The translations under genes and the position numbers were made by a program. A stretch of 64,000 nucleotides of DNA from Marinobacter halophilus (GTDB lineage Bacteria; Pseudomonadota; Gammaproteobacteria; Pseudomonadales; Oleiphilaceae): NCBI RefSeq assembly GCF_003007685.1, contig NZ_PXNN01000006.1, forward strand, positions 1-64,000, in the 5' to 3' direction. Of the stretch, positions 1 through 7,218 are shown in pieces. The notes under the pieces are model-generated. The model saw only the letters and a list, made by a program, of their open reading frames with translations, had not been told where the DNA came from and ran no database searches. Positions within the stretch are counted from its first letter, which is position 1. Every line of letters begins with the position of its first letter.

Positions 1-63
1 AGTTTTTTGTGCTGAGCCAAGGTCAGTGCGGGTAGGGCTGAAATTCACACCTTTCGGGAGGGC

Positions 64-291
64 ATGGCTATGGTCGATGTAATCTTGGAATCAACAATAG
101 AGTGTCCAAACTGTGGCCACCAGAAAACCGAAACCATGCCTACCGACTCATGCCAGTATTTCTACGAGTGTGAGTCTTGCCATGTTTTACTAAAACCCAA
201 GCATGGAGACTGCTGTGTTTTTTGTTCATACGGCACAGTACCGTGCCCGCCGATTCAGCAAGGGTCAGGGTGTTGTGCTCCTGGCCCATAA
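64..291 (+). CDS. c1: GDCCVFCSYG-type small Cys-rich protein
   Basis: A 75-residue protein with a CPNCGH motif near residue 14, CESCH near 36 and the block GDCCVFCSYGTVPCPP at about 48-63. This block marks a small family of unknown function often met in gene cassettes and near metal-resistance genes. The cysteine pairs suggest metal or zinc binding, which is inference. ATG 64 follows a GGGAGGG ribosome site; ATG 70 is an alternative. The stop codon lies inside the attC1 R'' core, as usual for cassette genes. The start of this cassette lies left of the window, since no matching GTTATGG core occurs in the first 63 bases. Confidence 0.75.
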   Translation: MAMVDVILESTIECPNCGHQKTETMPTDSCQYFYECESCHVLLKPKHGDCCVFCSYGTVPCPPIQQGSGCCAPGP

Positions 292-387
292 CAAGTCGCA
301 GCAGTATGCGGCCGATGGCCGCCGGACGCCCTTTGCGTGGCTCCTTCGTCGCCACTCCAAGGGCGCCGCTGTGCTTCGGCGTTAAAT
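286..387 (+). repeat. attC1 recombination site
   Basis: R'' core CCATAAC (286-292) and R' core GTTAAAT (381-387) bracket an imperfect palindrome with GGCCGCCGGACGCCC and GGGCGCCGC arms. About 100 bp long; it closes cassette c1. Confidence 0.9.
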
Positions 388-399
388 TGCAGGAATAGC

Positions 400-621
400 A
401 TGCGAGTAGGGAGCTTCATTTTCGTTGTGGTTGGGCTTTTAGGAGCTTTTTTCAGCTTCTTGGAATTTTCTGGAGCCTCCCTTCCTTATCAGGATGCAAC
501 GCCAGAAATGTTGGAGCAGCAATCCGCTAGCATTCAGTTTTGGGGAGCGTCACTGCTGGCAAACCTTTTTCTTCTCATTGTTGGCGGGTGGGGTTTATGG
601 CGTTCACGCCGCAAGAACTAA
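400..621 (+). CDS. c2: small two-helix membrane protein, unknown
   Basis: The start chosen is ATG 400, which gives 73 residues. An upstream in-frame ATG at 337 lies inside attC1 and is unlikely. Two hydrophobic segments are visible, at about residues 4-24 and 47-65, separated by a short polar loop, and the protein ends in a basic tail (RSRRKN). I do not recognise the family. A weak AGGAA precedes the start. It sits alone between attC1 and attC2, so it is probably read from an upstream cassette or array promoter. The R'' of its attC (ACTTAAC) differs by one base from the complement of its own start core (GTTAAAT). Confidence 0.6.
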   Translation: MRVGSFIFVVVGLLGAFFSFLEFSGASLPYQDATPEMLEQQSASIQFWGASLLANLFLLIVGGWGLWRSRRKN

Positions 622-651
622 CCAAGTGGTTGCAGTTGGCGTGGGACTGCA

Positions 652-738
652 ACTTAACCAGGCCATTAAGTCTGTTCCGGGCCGATGGCCCTCCACGGGA
701 CGCCCTTGTCAGGGCGCCCCTTATGGCCGGCGTTAAGT
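652..738 (+). repeat. attC2 recombination site
   Basis: R'' ACTTAAC (652-658) pairs exactly with R' GTTAAGT (732-738). The inner arms are GGCCGATGGCCCTCC and GGGCGCCCC. Confidence 0.9.
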
Positions 739-756
739 GTTTTCAGGGAGGAAACT

Positions 757-1254
757 GTGAGTAAGTATCAAATTGCCCAGCTCAACATTGCCACGCTGAT
801 GGCTCCAATCGATTCGCCTCAGCTTTCAGATTTCGTCGAGAATTTGGACAGGATCAACGCGTTGGCTGAGGATTCCCCTGGTTTCGTCTGGCGCTTGCAA
901 ACCGAAGAAGGTGATGCCACCGGCATTGATTATTTCGGCTCTGATAAGATCGTGAATCTTTCTCTCTGGGATTCGATCGAGGCTTTGCATAATTACGTTT
1001 ATCGCTCTGCCCATGTCGAGATCATGCGTCGCAAGAAAGAGTGGTTCCACAAAATGGGTGAGGCATACATGGTTCTTTGGTGGGTGCCTGCCGGTCACAT
1101 TCCGTCAGTCGAAGAAGCAGCGCGAAAACTAAACATCCTGAGAGAGCACGGACCAACCGCCGAGGCTTTCACGTTCAAAAAAGCCTTCCCGGCTCCCAGT
1201 GAATTGGCCAGCGTGCCGACCGATACTTTGGGTGGTGAATGTCCAGCCACTTAA
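757..1254 (+). CDS. c3: DUF3291 family protein
   Basis: A 165-residue protein starting at GTG 757 with the strong ribosome site GGGAGGAAA. The body matches the DUF3291 pattern: YQIAQLNIA near the N-terminus, then SPGFVWR, NLSLWDSIEAL and a C-terminal WWVPAGHIPSVEEA. The fold is probably a ferredoxin-like dimeric alpha/beta barrel related to antibiotic monooxygenase-like proteins. No substrate is known. Upstream in-frame codons back to 685 lie within attC2 and are not part of the gene. It is the only gene of its cassette and ends just inside attC3. Confidence 0.85.
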   Translation: MSKYQIAQLNIATLMAPIDSPQLSDFVENLDRINALAEDSPGFVWRLQTEEGDATGIDYFGSDKIVNLSLWDSIEALHNYVYRSAHVEIMRRKKEWFHKMGEAYMVLWWVPAGHIPSVEEAARKLNILREHGPTAEAFTFKKAFPAPSELASVPTDTLGGECPAT

Positions 1255-1333
1255 CAAATCAATTAAGTTCGTTGCGGCCTTCGGCCTCCACCGGACGGCC
1301 CTGTCGGGCTTCCGCTTATTTTTGGCGTTAGTG
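1249..1333 (+). repeat. attC3 recombination site
   Basis: R'' ACTTAAC (1249-1255), which is the complement of the cassette start GTTAAGT at 732, and R' GTTAGTG (1327-1333). Inner arms CGGCCTTCGGCCTCCACCGG and the GGGCTTCCGC side. Confidence 0.9.
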
Positions 1334-1376
1334 GCGGCGAGCCTCTGTCCTTAAAGTTCTAAAAAGGTCTAGATAC

Positions 1377-1889
1377 ATGTTTTCGACCGATATGTACAAA
1401 ATGGTCAGATCGAACGGTGACAGCGTGTGCTTCGACCGTCCGGTTTTACCCAGCGCGATTATTTTTGGAGTGATAGGTCTACTTGCAGCTATTTTTACAG
1501 TTTTCCTCTGGGACAAACCAAGACTGGAAGCTTGGTTTTGGTTTTCAAGCATAGCAGCAGGATTAATGGTCTACGGGCTTTTGTATATACTCATTCCAGA
1601 TAAGAGAATTACGTTGGAAAACGGTGGTTCTATATTTGTGTTGAAGGGTAAGCATTGGTTTGGAAAGCGAAACAGTAAATTCTCGTCTGATGGCGCAATG
1701 ACGATCGTGAGAGTCATTGCGTCAGACGGCAACAGTGCTATGAACTATATCTTAGAGGTAAAAACCTTGGATGGGTTACGCTTCATGATGGGCTTTCATG
1801 GCTTTGGAAGTTTTAGTAAAGAAAAGCTCGAGGAGCTTGGTAAGCTGTTAGAGGAGAAATCCAGAAGTCGATTAGCATTGGTGCGTTAA
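1377..1889 (+). CDS. c4: membrane protein, unknown
   Basis: A 170-residue protein. Two transmembrane segments are visible at about residues 25-46 (PSAIIFGVIGLLAAIFTVFL) and 51-72. They are followed by a soluble, mainly beta-predicted domain of about 95 residues with no known motif. The layout (short N-terminus, two helices, cytoplasmic beta domain) resembles PH-like or YcxB-like membrane proteins, but I cannot assign it. ATG 1377 has a weak AAAAAGG upstream. It is the sole gene of cassette c4. The A+T richness is higher than in the chromosomal genes to the right, as is common in cassettes. Confidence 0.7.
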   Translation: MFSTDMYKMVRSNGDSVCFDRPVLPSAIIFGVIGLLAAIFTVFLWDKPRLEAWFWFSSIAAGLMVYGLLYILIPDKRITLENGGSIFVLKGKHWFGKRNSKFSSDGAMTIVRVIASDGNSAMNYILEVKTLDGLRFMMGFHGFGSFSKEKLEELGKLLEEKSRSRLALVR

Positions 1890-1934
1890 TTGAATTCGAA
1901 TGGTGTGCTAAGTTCAGGCAGCGTCGGAATACGC

Positions 1935-2025
1935 CACTAACCAGTCGGTCAACCGGACGCCATAACCCTTGCGGGTTCTGGTTCCCTCCGCTTCGCTCCG
2001 GCGCCGGTTACCATCAGCGTTAAGT
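1935..2025 (+). repeat. attC4 recombination site
   Basis: R'' CACTAAC (1935-1941) complements the cassette start core GTTAGTG at 1327. R' is GTTAAGT (2019-2025). The inner hairpin contains CATAACCCTTGCGGGTTCTG. Confidence 0.9.
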
Positions 2026-2032
2026 GTCTATT

Positions 2033-2341
2033 ATGGATAGAATTTTAGTCATAGCGGTCGGCTCCGGAATCGTGTCGCTTTTCCTTTTGACCAAGGTTTG
2101 GCGAAGCAATGAGCATCTTGCATTCAAGATTGCCGTTAGCTGCGTGACTGTCATACCGATAGTTGGACCGGTCTTCTATCTTTTCGTGGCCAACAACACG
2201 CCACCCCAGGATCGGTGCCTTCAGAACAGAGGGCCCCGGGGTGAATATGCACACCGTTGGCTCAGCGTGAAGCCTCTGTACCAGGACATCATTGACGAAA
2301 AAAAGGCGGGTGATGGGGTGCAGCAGCGTGAAAACACTTAA
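2033..2341 (+). CDS. c5: small membrane protein, unknown
   Basis: A 102-residue protein from ATG 2033, only 7 bases past the R' core. GTG 2024, which overlaps the core, is in frame and could add three residues. No ribosome site is evident, so translation may be leaderless or coupled. Two hydrophobic segments (residues about 3-22 and 32-54) precede a hydrophilic tail of about 48 residues rich in charged residues. I do not recognise it. The stop codon TAA is part of the attC5 R'' core. Confidence 0.55.
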   Translation: MDRILVIAVGSGIVSLFLLTKVWRSNEHLAFKIAVSCVTVIPIVGPVFYLFVANNTPPQDRCLQNRGPRGEYAHRWLSVKPLYQDIIDEKKAGDGVQQRENT

Positions 2342-2422
2342 CCAATCGCTCAAGTACGTTCCCGGCCTGAAGGCCGTCCACCGGACGTCCCTGACGGGCC
2401 GCCGCTTAGCTTCGCGTTAAAT
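2336..2422 (+). repeat. attC5 recombination site
   Basis: R'' ACTTAAC (2336-2342) complements the cassette start GTTAAGT at 2019. R' is GTTAAAT (2416-2422). Confidence 0.9.
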
Positions 2423-2484
2423 TCAAAACCTAAAGCCTGATGCTCCCAGGGAGTTGGCTGTAAAGCTGCAAAAAAGGAAGAAAG

Positions 2485-2982
2485 ATGAAAATATTATTTT
2501 CGATCGCGTTGTTTTCATTCGTGGTTGCGCTTACTGCATGCGGTAGCTCCGATAATGGTTCTGGTCAGCAGGATATTCCAGATGACGTATTTTCAGAGCA
2601 ATCTCCACTCGCGTTCGCGCAAGATTACGTGAAGTACGTGCAAGATGACGCGAGTAAAGAGATTTATGGCCAGTTTTTGCACTCGGACGCACGTGAGAAA
2701 CTAAATTCTGGTTCTAAAATGCTGGACTTCATGTATCAAAGTGCCCCACGGGAAAATTCCGTAATAACCGACCGGGACGTGTTGAGCGAGGAAGCCAAGA
2801 TAACGGAAAGTGGAGATAAAGTTTCAATACGGTTTTATTTCGACGAGGAGATTGATTTTAAAACCGTTTACCCGCATTCGCCATTTGCCGATGAGGGCTA
2901 CGTCATCAAAAGTGGTCAAATTAACCTACGAAAGGATAACGACCGGTGGGGAATAATCGGCCATTCCCTTGATGGAGAATAG
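2485..2982 (+). CDS. c6: putative lipoprotein
   Basis: A 165-residue protein with a clear lipoprotein signal peptide: MKILF, a hydrophobic run, then the lipobox LTAC with the lipidated cysteine at residue 19, followed by GSSDNGSG. Residues around 50-160 have the size and pattern of an NTF2-like or DUF4878-like lipoprotein domain (an AQDYVKYVQDD helix, then repeated beta strands ending in RWGIIGHSLDG). That assignment is inference. A good ribosome site (AAGGAAGAAAG) precedes ATG 2485. It is the single gene of cassette c6 and is probably anchored in the envelope. Confidence 0.75.
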   Translation: MKILFSIALFSFVVALTACGSSDNGSGQQDIPDDVFSEQSPLAFAQDYVKYVQDDASKEIYGQFLHSDAREKLNSGSKMLDFMYQSAPRENSVITDRDVLSEEAKITESGDKVSIRFYFDEEIDFKTVYPHSPFADEGYVIKSGQINLRKDNDRWGIIGHSLDGE

Positions 2983-3014
2983 TGGTTTGAGGCCAGGGCG
3001 TTGCTCGGAAAAGA

Positions 3015-3098
3015 ATTTAACCAGTGCAGGCACGGCGACGCCCATTACATTGCGCCTTCGGCTCCATTCCATGGGCGCGCATGCTGCAAGCGTTATAT
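3015..3098 (+). repeat. attC6 recombination site
   Basis: R'' ATTTAAC (3015-3021) complements the cassette start GTTAAAT at 2416. R' is GTTATAT (3092-3098). The inner arm GGCGACGCCCATTACATTGC belongs to a second attC subtype, seen again in attC11 and attC21. Confidence 0.88.
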
Positions 3099-3113
3099 TT
3101 CTAGGAGGTACAA

Positions 3114-4247
3114 TTGAAGAAGCGCCCTAAGGAAGAGCAAGAAATTGTTGACCTCCAGCAACCTTCTGGCAGATGTATCATTGTTGAAGATAAAAATACT
3201 GGCCTCCTAGAAAAGCTATACTGGAATGAAGAGAACTTTCTGGCTGATCGATTTCATCGGAAGATAAAATCAGAAGCTCAGTGGTTCGAAAACGTTATCA
3301 AGCATGCTCCAACAGTTGGCAGCTTTTATGAAAATTTGATTAGAAATACGCTGAGAGAATTTGCTCCAACTAATAATAAGGTTGGCACTGGTTTTGTTTA
3401 CGACTCATCGAGAGACAAACACGGCAAGCAAATTGATGTCCTTGTTTACGATGATTCCGATAGAAGTGTGGTGTATCGGTGTGACGAATTTGTAGTGATT
3501 AATCCTGGCAGCACTATATCTGCAATTGAAGTAAAGAAAACCCTAAATGCTACGAATTTGAAAGACGTTGTAAGGAGTACTTTCTATAACAATCTAGGCT
3601 GGAACGGTCGAAAATATAAAGAAATTAACACCATTAATATTTTTGCATTCTCTCTGTCGTGCAAAAAAGACACGATTGTTAACGCTCTAAAGGATATTCT
3701 CGAAGACTGTGTTCTATCGCTGACTGTCGAATCAGATGGAGCGCAGGGTAAGATTCCAATAACATATTGCAGCATTCCGGATATATATTTCCTGGACGAA
3801 GATTTTTACATACAAACTCAGATCATAGAGAAGGGGGATGAATTTGGCCTAGAAATTCATACCATTCCTTCGCCGGGAACGGGGTCTGTGGGCGCTTTCT
3901 TGAGTAACGTTATTCAAGAAAACCGCGAGAAAATGGCCAGTAATGAGAAAAGCTATCTCTATAGAAATATACGGCCGTGCCCAAAACATTGTGAAGTCGA
4001 AGGTAGCATGCTTTTAATTGACATAGTGTCCTTTTCTCAAATTGTTGGAGCATTTCCAGATTCACGAGAAGAGCTTCTGTCGCTATCTCTAGACGAAATG
4101 AAACCGTTATTAGTTTTCATTCCAAAAGGACTCGATATTAAGTCTTATGCCAGCGCAAAAGAGTTTTTTGAAAAAAGTGGCGCTACAGTAGAGTTTTTTA
4201 ACAAGGAAGGCCCAGTGATAGTACCTTGTTCTGAAGTAAAAATATAA
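3114..4247 (+). CDS. c7: DUF6602-like protein with PD-(D/E)XK motif
   Basis: A 377-residue protein, the largest cassette gene here. The start is TTG 3114 behind a perfect AGGAGGT. Residues 66-150 carry the order E73, a VGTGFVYD strand (90-97), KQIDVLVYDD with D108, and SAIEVKKTL with E139 and K141. A D followed about 30 residues later by E-x-K is the arrangement of PD-(D/E)XK nuclease-fold enzymes. The VGTGFV...QID.L.YD...EVK pattern resembles the DUF6602 family, whose members often occur near phage-defence genes. Residues 160-377 hold no motif I recognise. A nuclease or defence role is inference; no methylase or partner gene shares the cassette. Confidence 0.65.
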   Translation: MKKRPKEEQEIVDLQQPSGRCIIVEDKNTGLLEKLYWNEENFLADRFHRKIKSEAQWFENVIKHAPTVGSFYENLIRNTLREFAPTNNKVGTGFVYDSSRDKHGKQIDVLVYDDSDRSVVYRCDEFVVINPGSTISAIEVKKTLNATNLKDVVRSTFYNNLGWNGRKYKEINTINIFAFSLSCKKDTIVNALKDILEDCVLSLTVESDGAQGKIPITYCSIPDIYFLDEDFYIQTQIIEKGDEFGLEIHTIPSPGTGSVGAFLSNVIQENREKMASNEKSYLYRNIRPCPKHCEVEGSMLLIDIVSFSQIVGAFPDSREELLSLSLDEMKPLLVFIPKGLDIKSYASAKEFFEKSGATVEFFNKEGPVIVPCSEVKI

Positions 4248-4320
4248 CAAGGCACTGTTGTCGGACAATTTTTCCACCGCTTCGCGGTTCCAAAATTGCC
4301 GCAAAGTTTCAGCGTTATGC
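4242..4320 (+). repeat. attC7 recombination site
   Basis: R'' ATATAAC (4242-4248) complements the cassette start GTTATAT at 3092. R' is GTTATGC (4314-4320). Short attC of about 79 bp with CACCGCTTCGCGGTTCC in the loop. Confidence 0.9.
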
Positions 4321-4334
4321 ACCAAGGAGGAAAC

Positions 4335-4667
4335 ATGATTTCAGATATGGAAAGGAAGCTTGCGAAGCAGGTAATAGAGCTGCATGACGGGAAGAGTTTT
4401 GCTCTCTTGCAGGAAATGTCGGCCCCATCACTTCGCGAAGAGAGCGACGCTACTATTACTGAACATGCCTACATTTCATCGTGCGAAAGCATTCAGCATG
4501 AACTGGGAGAGTTGAGTGAGGTTGAGTTTATAGATTGCCTTCGAAGAGCTGGTTCGCAGCTTACCCTTTGGAAGGCGAAATACTCTGCCAGTGAGGATGA
4601 AGTTTTTTGGGCCGTTGGTTTTGATGCCGCAACGCACAAAGTTAAAGATGTTCTCGTAAACTGGTAA
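4335..4667 (+). CDS. c8: hypothetical cytoplasmic protein
   Basis: A 110-residue protein from ATG 4335, preceded by a perfect AAGGAGG (4324-4330). An ATG at 4318 overlapping the attC7 core is out of register with this site. The protein is acidic and predicted helical, with no signal peptide or membrane segment. The C-terminus is EDEVFWAVGFDAATHKVKDVLVNW. I do not recognise the family. It is the single gene of cassette c8. Confidence 0.65.
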   Translation: MISDMERKLAKQVIELHDGKSFALLQEMSAPSLREESDATITEHAYISSCESIQHELGELSEVEFIDCLRRAGSQLTLWKAKYSASEDEVFWAVGFDAATHKVKDVLVNW

Positions 4668-4669
4668 AT

Positions 4670-4774
4670 GCATAACAAATCATTCCAGTACGTTCCGGCC
4701 CTGAAGGGCCTCCACCGGACGGCCTTTTCTCCGCTTCGCTACGCAAAGGCCGCCGCTGAATTTTGGCGTTATGC
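4670..4774 (+). repeat. attC8 recombination site
   Basis: R'' GCATAAC (4670-4676) and R' GTTATGC (4768-4774), both matching the cassette's own start core. Long variant (105 bp) with an extra arm TTTCTCCGCTTCGCTACG. Confidence 0.9.
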
Positions 4775-4786
4775 ACAAGGAGAGTG

Positions 4787-5257
4787 ATGTTCAGTTATAA
4801 GTTCAAGCTGTCGAAAGACGAAAAGCATTCGATATATGCAACGATCGTTTTACTGCTGGTTGGCTATCTCATCGCGGCAGGCATTTGCGAGCCCACAATG
4901 TTTGCCCGCTTTGGTGCGCTTGCTGTCTGTGTCGGGATTATCTTTAGTATGAAAGGACTACCGGAGATTATTGAGGCCGCACGTCCTCGCTTTACTGATC
5001 ATGCCCAGGAGATGCGTGAATTAGCGGACAAAATGTTTGTCGACAAAGGGCTCGACTCTGAGCAGAGAGAATCCGCACATTCCAAGCTGGAGCCTTTGAT
5101 TGAGGAGTACATTTCAGGCACCGGTAAAACGATTGACATGGTGAAGCGGCGCCTCCTTCGGATAGAGGGAACAATAGTCGTTATTGGCACCCTGGTTTGG
5201 GGGTTCGGTGACTATCTGGTTCTCGAGGGGATTCAAGCGTGTACCGGCCTTGCATAA
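4787..5257 (+). CDS. c9: membrane protein, unknown
   Basis: A 156-residue protein from ATG 4787 with AAGGAGAG upstream. Hydrophobic segments lie at about residues 18-35 and 42-55, with a third near the C-terminus (about 128-146, TIVVIGTLVWGFGDYLV). A central cytoplasmic stretch of about 70 residues is charged and helical. No family is recognised. The three-helix layout with a helical loop is seen in small cassette membrane proteins of unknown role. The stop codon sits in the attC9 R'' core. Confidence 0.65.
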   Translation: MFSYKFKLSKDEKHSIYATIVLLLVGYLIAAGICEPTMFARFGALAVCVGIIFSMKGLPEIIEAARPRFTDHAQEMRELADKMFVDKGLDSEQRESAHSKLEPLIEEYISGTGKTIDMVKRRLLRIEGTIVVIGTLVWGFGDYLVLEGIQACTGLA

Positions 5258-5338
5258 CCAGTCAATTAAGTTCGTTCCCGGCCTGGAGGCCGTCCACCGG
5301 ACGTCCCTGACGGGCCGCCGCTTATTTCAGCGTTATAC
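5252..5338 (+). repeat. attC9 recombination site
   Basis: R'' GCATAAC (5252-5258) complements the cassette start GTTATGC at 4768. R' is GTTATAC (5332-5338). Confidence 0.9.
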
Positions 5339-5358
5339 GCAGGTAGGTTCGAGGCAAA

Positions 5359-5643
5359 GTGCTTAAAGCTCGCAAAGTGATTTCAGCGTTAATTCTTGTC
5401 GGTTCAGTCGGCCTGGCTCTGTTTGGTTCGTTTAGTGATCAGGCGGAGATGTTTTATCTTGCCGGTTTCGTTGGGCTTGTTTTGTTTTCTGGTATCTGGC
5501 CGTGGGCAAGCAGCAAGGGCGTGAAACGAAGGGCTGATTTGGCAATCTCTGCTTCGGAACTCCCAATTGTCGACTGCCGGTCGCGTATGAATCGCGGCTC
5601 ACCCGGTTCTTCAAACGATGGTACAGGTATCGAAATTGAGTAA
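5359..5643 (+). CDS. c10: small membrane protein, unknown
   Basis: A 94-residue protein beginning at GTG 5359 with GAGGCAAA just upstream. Two hydrophobic segments (residues about 6-24 and 31-48) are followed by a hydrophilic tail of about 45 residues with basic and then acidic character. I find no known motif. It is the single gene of cassette c10 and one of six small membrane proteins of unknown function in the left half of the array. Confidence 0.6.
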   Translation: MLKARKVISALILVGSVGLALFGSFSDQAEMFYLAGFVGLVLFSGIWPWASSKGVKRRADLAISASELPIVDCRSRMNRGSPGSSNDGTGIEIE

Positions 5644-5644
5644 C

Positions 5645-5747
5645 GTATAACCAGTGCATTAAATACGTTCCGGCCCGATGGGCCTCCACCGGACGGCTTT
5701 TTCTCCGCTTCGCTACAAAAAAGCCGCCGTTTATGCAGGCGTTAGAG
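5645..5747 (+). repeat. attC10 recombination site
   Basis: R'' GTATAAC (5645-5651) complements the cassette start GTTATAC at 5332. R' is GTTAGAG (5741-5747). Long variant with the TTTCTCCGCTTCGCTAC arm, like attC8. Confidence 0.9.
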
Positions 5748-5764
5748 TTCAAGAAAGGCCGGTG

Positions 5765-6349
5765 ATGACTATAACGAGAAAAATTTATTCGTTAGATCAT
5801 ATAGTTTTAGGTATCGTTACAGCAGTATCCAGTATTGGATCAATTTTTTCATTGTTTTCACATGATTTTGTGGTTGATCCTGTAATCTCTAAGTGGTCGG
5901 TCTATATATCGTTAGGCCTGATTGTATTTTTGTGCGCTATTTATTGGCTTTTATATGTCAAGGGAATTTTTTGTTCATTCAGAGAGTCCAGTCTTTTCCC
6001 CAAGGGGTTAAAAGAGTTTGCTCTATTTCTCGGAGGGCCTGTATTGCTTTTTGGGTTGTTTTGGGTAAATTCGGCGTTTTTCGTTCCAAAGTTATTTACA
6101 GAAACTTTTGGTGAAGATGCTACTTTGACTGCTGAAGTAAAAAAACAATCGGGAGCTAGTCGGCGACGGTGGGGTTGTCGGCATCGATTAGAGTTTGATT
6201 CATTTAGCCGCCATTTGTTTTTTTACTGTATTTCCGAGCAGACCTATAATTCTCTTCCCGATCGGGGAATAGAAGTTGAGCTTCTGGTTAAGCAATCTGA
6301 GCTTGGATATGTGGTTAAAGGTCTAACATATGATAAAGATCAACTCTAA
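5765..6349 (+). CDS. c11: membrane protein, unknown
   Basis: A 194-residue protein from ATG 5765 with GAAAGGCCGG upstream. Three hydrophobic segments are visible (about residues 14-32, 45-66 and 86-108). They are followed by a C-terminal domain of about 85 residues that is probably soluble, with cysteines near C138 and C155. I do not recognise it. It is markedly A+T-rich compared with the chromosome to the right of the array, which fits a recently acquired cassette. The stop codon lies in attC11. Confidence 0.65.
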   Translation: MTITRKIYSLDHIVLGIVTAVSSIGSIFSLFSHDFVVDPVISKWSVYISLGLIVFLCAIYWLLYVKGIFCSFRESSLFPKGLKEFALFLGGPVLLFGLFWVNSAFFVPKLFTETFGEDATLTAEVKKQSGASRRRWGCRHRLEFDSFSRHLFFYCISEQTYNSLPDRGIEVELLVKQSELGYVVKGLTYDKDQL

Positions 6350-6427
6350 CAAGGCCAAGCACGGCGACGACCACTACATTGCGGCTTCGCCTCCATTTCG
6401 TAGCCGCGCATGTTGGCGGCGTTATGC
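6344..6427 (+). repeat. attC11 recombination site
   Basis: R'' CTCTAAC (6344-6350) complements the cassette start GTTAGAG at 5741. R' is GTTATGC (6421-6427). Same subtype as attC6 and attC21. Confidence 0.9.
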
Positions 6428-6455
6428 CCCTCTCTCAGCCTACTTTGCCGCATAT

Positions 6456-6490
6456 TAACGCTTGACGTTATTAACGCTCTGCGTCATTAT
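6456..6490 (+). promoter_or_regulatory. higBA promoter and operator, cassette c12
   Basis: The -35 box is TTGACG (6462-6467) and the -10 box is CATTAT (6485-6490), with 17 bp between them. An inverted repeat TAACG-cttga-CGTTA (6456-6470) covers the -35 box, as expected for HigA autorepression. The same arrangement recurs in cassette c17 (14316-14350). Confidence 0.7.
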
Positions 6491-6496
6491 TCCCAT

Positions 6497-6775
6497 ATGA
6501 TCATATCGTTCAAGTGTAAGGATACCGAGAAGCTGGCAAGCGGACGCCGCGTCAGACGCTTCGTCAATTTTGAGCGAGTTGCCTTGAGGAAAATTCGGCA
6601 ACTTCAGGCTGCAAGCCAGTTGGATGATCTTAAAGTACCGCCCGGAAATATGTTGGAGCCATTACATGGTGACCGCCAAGGTCAGCACAGCATTCGAATC
6701 AACAGGCAGTTTCGGGTTTGCTTCCGCTGGACCAAGGCTGGCGCGGAAGATATCGAAATTGTTGATTACCATTAG
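6497..6775 (+). CDS. higB: c12: HigB toxin, RelE superfamily
   Basis: A 92-residue toxin of the plasmid-killer HigB type (RelE/ParE fold). Such proteins cut mRNA on the ribosome. Family blocks are visible: ISFKCKDTEKL at the start, RRFVNFERVALRKIRQL, LKVPPGNMLEPL, then SIRINRQFRVCFRW and the C-terminal EIVDYH. The start chosen is ATG 6497, just behind the -10 box, because codons back to 6410 lie in attC11 and the promoter. The toxin-first order and the 10-bp gap to the antitoxin are typical of higBA. A near copy is in c17. Confidence 0.88.
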   Translation: MIISFKCKDTEKLASGRRVRRFVNFERVALRKIRQLQAASQLDDLKVPPGNMLEPLHGDRQGQHSIRINRQFRVCFRWTKAGAEDIEIVDYH

Positions 6776-6785
6776 GAGGTAACTC

Positions 6786-7100
6786 ATGCGCAACATTGAA
6801 GCTGTAACGCCAGGCGAATTACTTAAAGAAGAGTTTCTTGAGCCGATGGGTATTTCTCAATACCGCTTGGCCAAAGAGATTGGGGTGCCTGCTCAGAGGA
6901 TAGGCCAGATTATTGCTGGAAAGCGTTCGATAACCGCAGACACGGACCTGCGACTTTGTCGCTTTTTTGGTTTGTCCAATGGCTACTGGTTGCGAGCTCA
7001 GGCAGCCTACGACACTGAGATTGCGGAAGATGCCCTTGAGGATCAGTTGAAGAATATTCGTCCGTGGAATGCTGTATCTGAAATCGGGCACAGGGCATAA
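6786..7100 (+). CDS. higA: c12: HigA antitoxin
   Basis: A 104-residue XRE-type antitoxin with a helix-turn-helix at about residues 23-60 (ISQYRLAKEIGVPAQRIGQI). It also has the HigA signature ITADTDLRLCRFFGLSNGYW and the partner-binding tail around LKNIRPWN. It should neutralise HigB and repress the promoter at 6456-6490. The ribosome site TTAGGAGGTAACTC overlaps the toxin stop codon, so the two genes are translated from one message. The stop codon lies in the attC12 R'' core. Confidence 0.9.
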   Translation: MRNIEAVTPGELLKEEFLEPMGISQYRLAKEIGVPAQRIGQIIAGKRSITADTDLRLCRFFGLSNGYWLRAQAAYDTEIAEDALEDQLKNIRPWNAVSEIGHRA

Positions 7101-7172
7101 CCAACGGCTGCACAGCGACCGATTTTCCGCCGCTTCACGGCTCCAAACCGGCGCGTGAGCCGGGCGTTACGT
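7095..7172 (+). repeat. attC12 recombination site
   Basis: R'' GCATAAC (7095-7101) complements the cassette start GTTATGC at 6421. R' is GTTACGT (7166-7172). A compact 78-bp subtype with GGCTGCACAGCGACCGATTT, shared by attC15, 18 and 19. Confidence 0.9.
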
Positions 7173-7218
7173 TGCATCGACATCGATGGTTTTGAGATCA
7201 ATTTAAACAGGGAGTTAA

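Noticed and set aside
1..63. Possible attI site or integrase gene at the left edge
   Set aside because: No integrase codons and no attI-like sequence are visible. The complementary core expected for cassette c1 is not in the window.
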